DNA of 64,000 bases from Ascaris suum (lineage: Eukaryota > Nematoda > Chromadorea > Rhabditida > Ascarididae), in assembly GCA_013433145.1 (NCBI GenBank), contig CM024182.1:6462974-6526973 (forward strand), written 5' to 3'. Made by a program: the position numbers and the translations under genes. Positions 62,565-64,000 of the stretch are shown here, piece after piece. Under the pieces are notes generated by a model. It was given only the letters and a program-made list of their open reading frames with translations. It searched no databases and was not told where the DNA came from. Numbering within the stretch: position 1 is the stretch's first letter; each line of letters begins with the position of its first letter.

Positions 62565-62860
62565 AGAGATTAATTTAGACATTTATACTTACCTTGATGA
62601 AATGAATAAAATAACCGAAGAAATAAGGCGAATTACATTAAACAATAGAAAAAAATAAATGAGAAGATAGTAGAGAACTGTGAAGATGGAGAAAGAGAGA
62701 AAGAGAGAGGCAGAGAGGGAGGGAGAAGCCATTCAATAATGAACTAGAGCTTGTCAATAAAAGCCAAAGAGCCTACCCTATGGGTGTAGCAGCACGAGAG
62801 ATGAACACCCAAAACATGGTAATTACTATTGATTAAAACGAATCATCATATCGGGAAGTA

Positions 62861-62979
62861 CCGCCTTCGATATGACGTCACCTGAAATCGAGCATGTTCG
62901 AGCCTGACGCGCCTGATTGCTTGCTAGAGAGGGGACATTTGGCTTCTCATCTCTTCGTGACGTTATACATCGAAGGCGG
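62861..62979. repeat. 119-base element with CCGCCTTCGAT..GACGTCAC inverted ends
   Basis: 62861-62881 and the reverse complement of 62957-62979 share CCGCCTTCGAT and, after a two- to three-base offset, ACGTCAC. The interior is about 75 bases and GC-richer than its surroundings. It resembles a small MITE. Confidence 0.75.
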
Positions 62980-63852
62980 AGAAAATAAATCTTAACAGCG
63001 GAAATAACCTGCGCTCAACCATACCTTTAATCTAATATTAATAAAAGTCAGATATCAGGTTATCTCTAATGAAAAAAAAAAAAATTCTAAGGTTAGAAAA
63101 ACTTTCGTGTTTCGGTAATATTACCGCTGCCTTATTTGTTTAATGCCCATAAAGTTATAACCCAAAAAGATCTTACATGTGTTTCCACCATATACCTACT
63201 TTCTTACACCTTCAAAAAAAAACCTATTTTCAATGTTGGTGGGTATATTTCTTACCGGAACCAATACAGCAATTTTATCTCGTAAAATGAACGCAACTTC
63301 AAAGCAACACCAAAACTTATCGCCAAAATCTCTCCGAAATCTTTCGCCAAAAGAATCAACAAACGCCGAGATAACAAATATAAATAAATCGAATTATACA
63401 ATAAACTGCAAACAATAATGACTTTAAATAAAAAATAAAACAAAACAACAAATAAACAAGATAAAACGTATGCCGGTGACGTCATCGACAACAATTATTT
63501 CCGGTCCAAAAATTCAGTTGCACCGGATAAACGATCAAATCCGGTATACCCAGATCACAACCGGCGCAAACCTATTTCTCTCTCCCTCTCATTATTTTCC
63601 ATATTATAAAACTCAAAAACTTGAGTCATCTTACATGCTGTTGAAGGGGCATAGTAACACATGCACCTCCCTCAAGTGTTTGATGTTCGAACATCACCAC
63701 ATCAACAGATGCCATTCCTTGCGAACCTACCTGTTTACAACTTATCTCGATCTATATGACAGGTATTATACAAATATCTTCCACTTAAAATGCACACACC
63801 TTTACGCATTGAAAGCTTACCACCGGTTTATGCAATCTCAAGTGCTATTTTC

Positions 63853-63986
63853 TTAGTGGTGCTTTGAAAAACTTATCATAGCTATGCCACACCTGTTCTC
63901 ACCTGCGGAAATTATAACCAGGTGAGGAAGATAACGCTAAAAAGCGTACCGATACGAAACGTATCGTTGAAATAAGGCACCACTAA
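63853..63986. repeat. 134-base foldback with TTAGTGGTGC ends and nested inverted repeats
   Basis: TTAGTGGTGC (63853-63862) and GCACCACTAA (63977-63986) are exact inverted ends. Inside are CTCACCTG/CAGGTGAG (63898-63905, 63919-63926) and CGATACG/CGTATCG near 63950-63967. A MITE-like structure. Confidence 0.7.
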
Positions 63987-64000
63987 ACAGGCGCCCGAAG

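Overview
This window is AT-rich, intron-rich animal nuclear DNA, and nothing in it looks bacterial or viral. Three protein genes can be rebuilt exon by exon, all on the minus strand. Reading from high to low coordinate they are a complete KLHL8/kel-8-type BTB-BACK-Kelch gene (56809 to 44048, 15 coding exons), a complete DDX28-type mitochondrial DEAD-box helicase gene (39450 to 27452, 12 coding exons), and the FERM-bearing 5' half of a PTPN14/PTPN21 (Pez)-type phosphatase gene (11501 to 245, 12 coding exons), which runs off the left edge before any phosphatase domain. Exon joins were chosen by matching reading-frame phase across each intron and by comparison with remembered human family sequences; no alignment program was run.

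The best guess for the organism is a nematode. In all three genes a 3' splice acceptor (AG) lies only 2 to 5 bases upstream of the best start codon, as expected for spliced-leader trans-splicing. The genome is AT-rich, the introns are 0.2 to 2.5 kb and full of simple repeats, and a KLHL8 orthologue is known in Caenorhabditis (kel-8). The clade is uncertain, and other trans-splicing animals are not excluded.

Layout. 1-11.5 kb: Pez-like gene, with introns holding two (TA)n arrays, a minisatellite touching an acceptor, one copy of a dispersed repeat and a foldback. 11.5-27.4 kb: intergenic, opening with three CRE palindromes just upstream of the Pez-like start. It also holds a second copy of the dispersed repeat, several CACCTG/CAGGTG inverted pairs, octamer-like ATGCAAAT palindromes, a 100-base foldback, a possible plus-strand coding exon (23005-23283), a G-run cluster, a CpG-richer patch and an 11-copy 30-base satellite. 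27.5-39.5 kb: DDX28. 39.5-44.0 kb: intergenic with a degenerate minisatellite. 44.0-56.8 kb: KLHL8. 56.8-64.0 kb: upstream intergenic DNA with two minisatellites, a long (TA)n and two foldbacks.

The three genes do not form an obvious pathway: a CUL3 substrate adaptor, a mitochondrial ribosome-assembly helicase, and a FERM phosphatase of the Hippo/junction type. The 4.6 kb and 16 kb gaps argue against a compact operon. The points most worth checking are the triple CRE array, the recurrent inverted ACCTG..CAGGT pairs (several inside foldbacks), the unannotated plus-strand exon, the uncertain splice donor in the helicase, and the altered helicase motifs.
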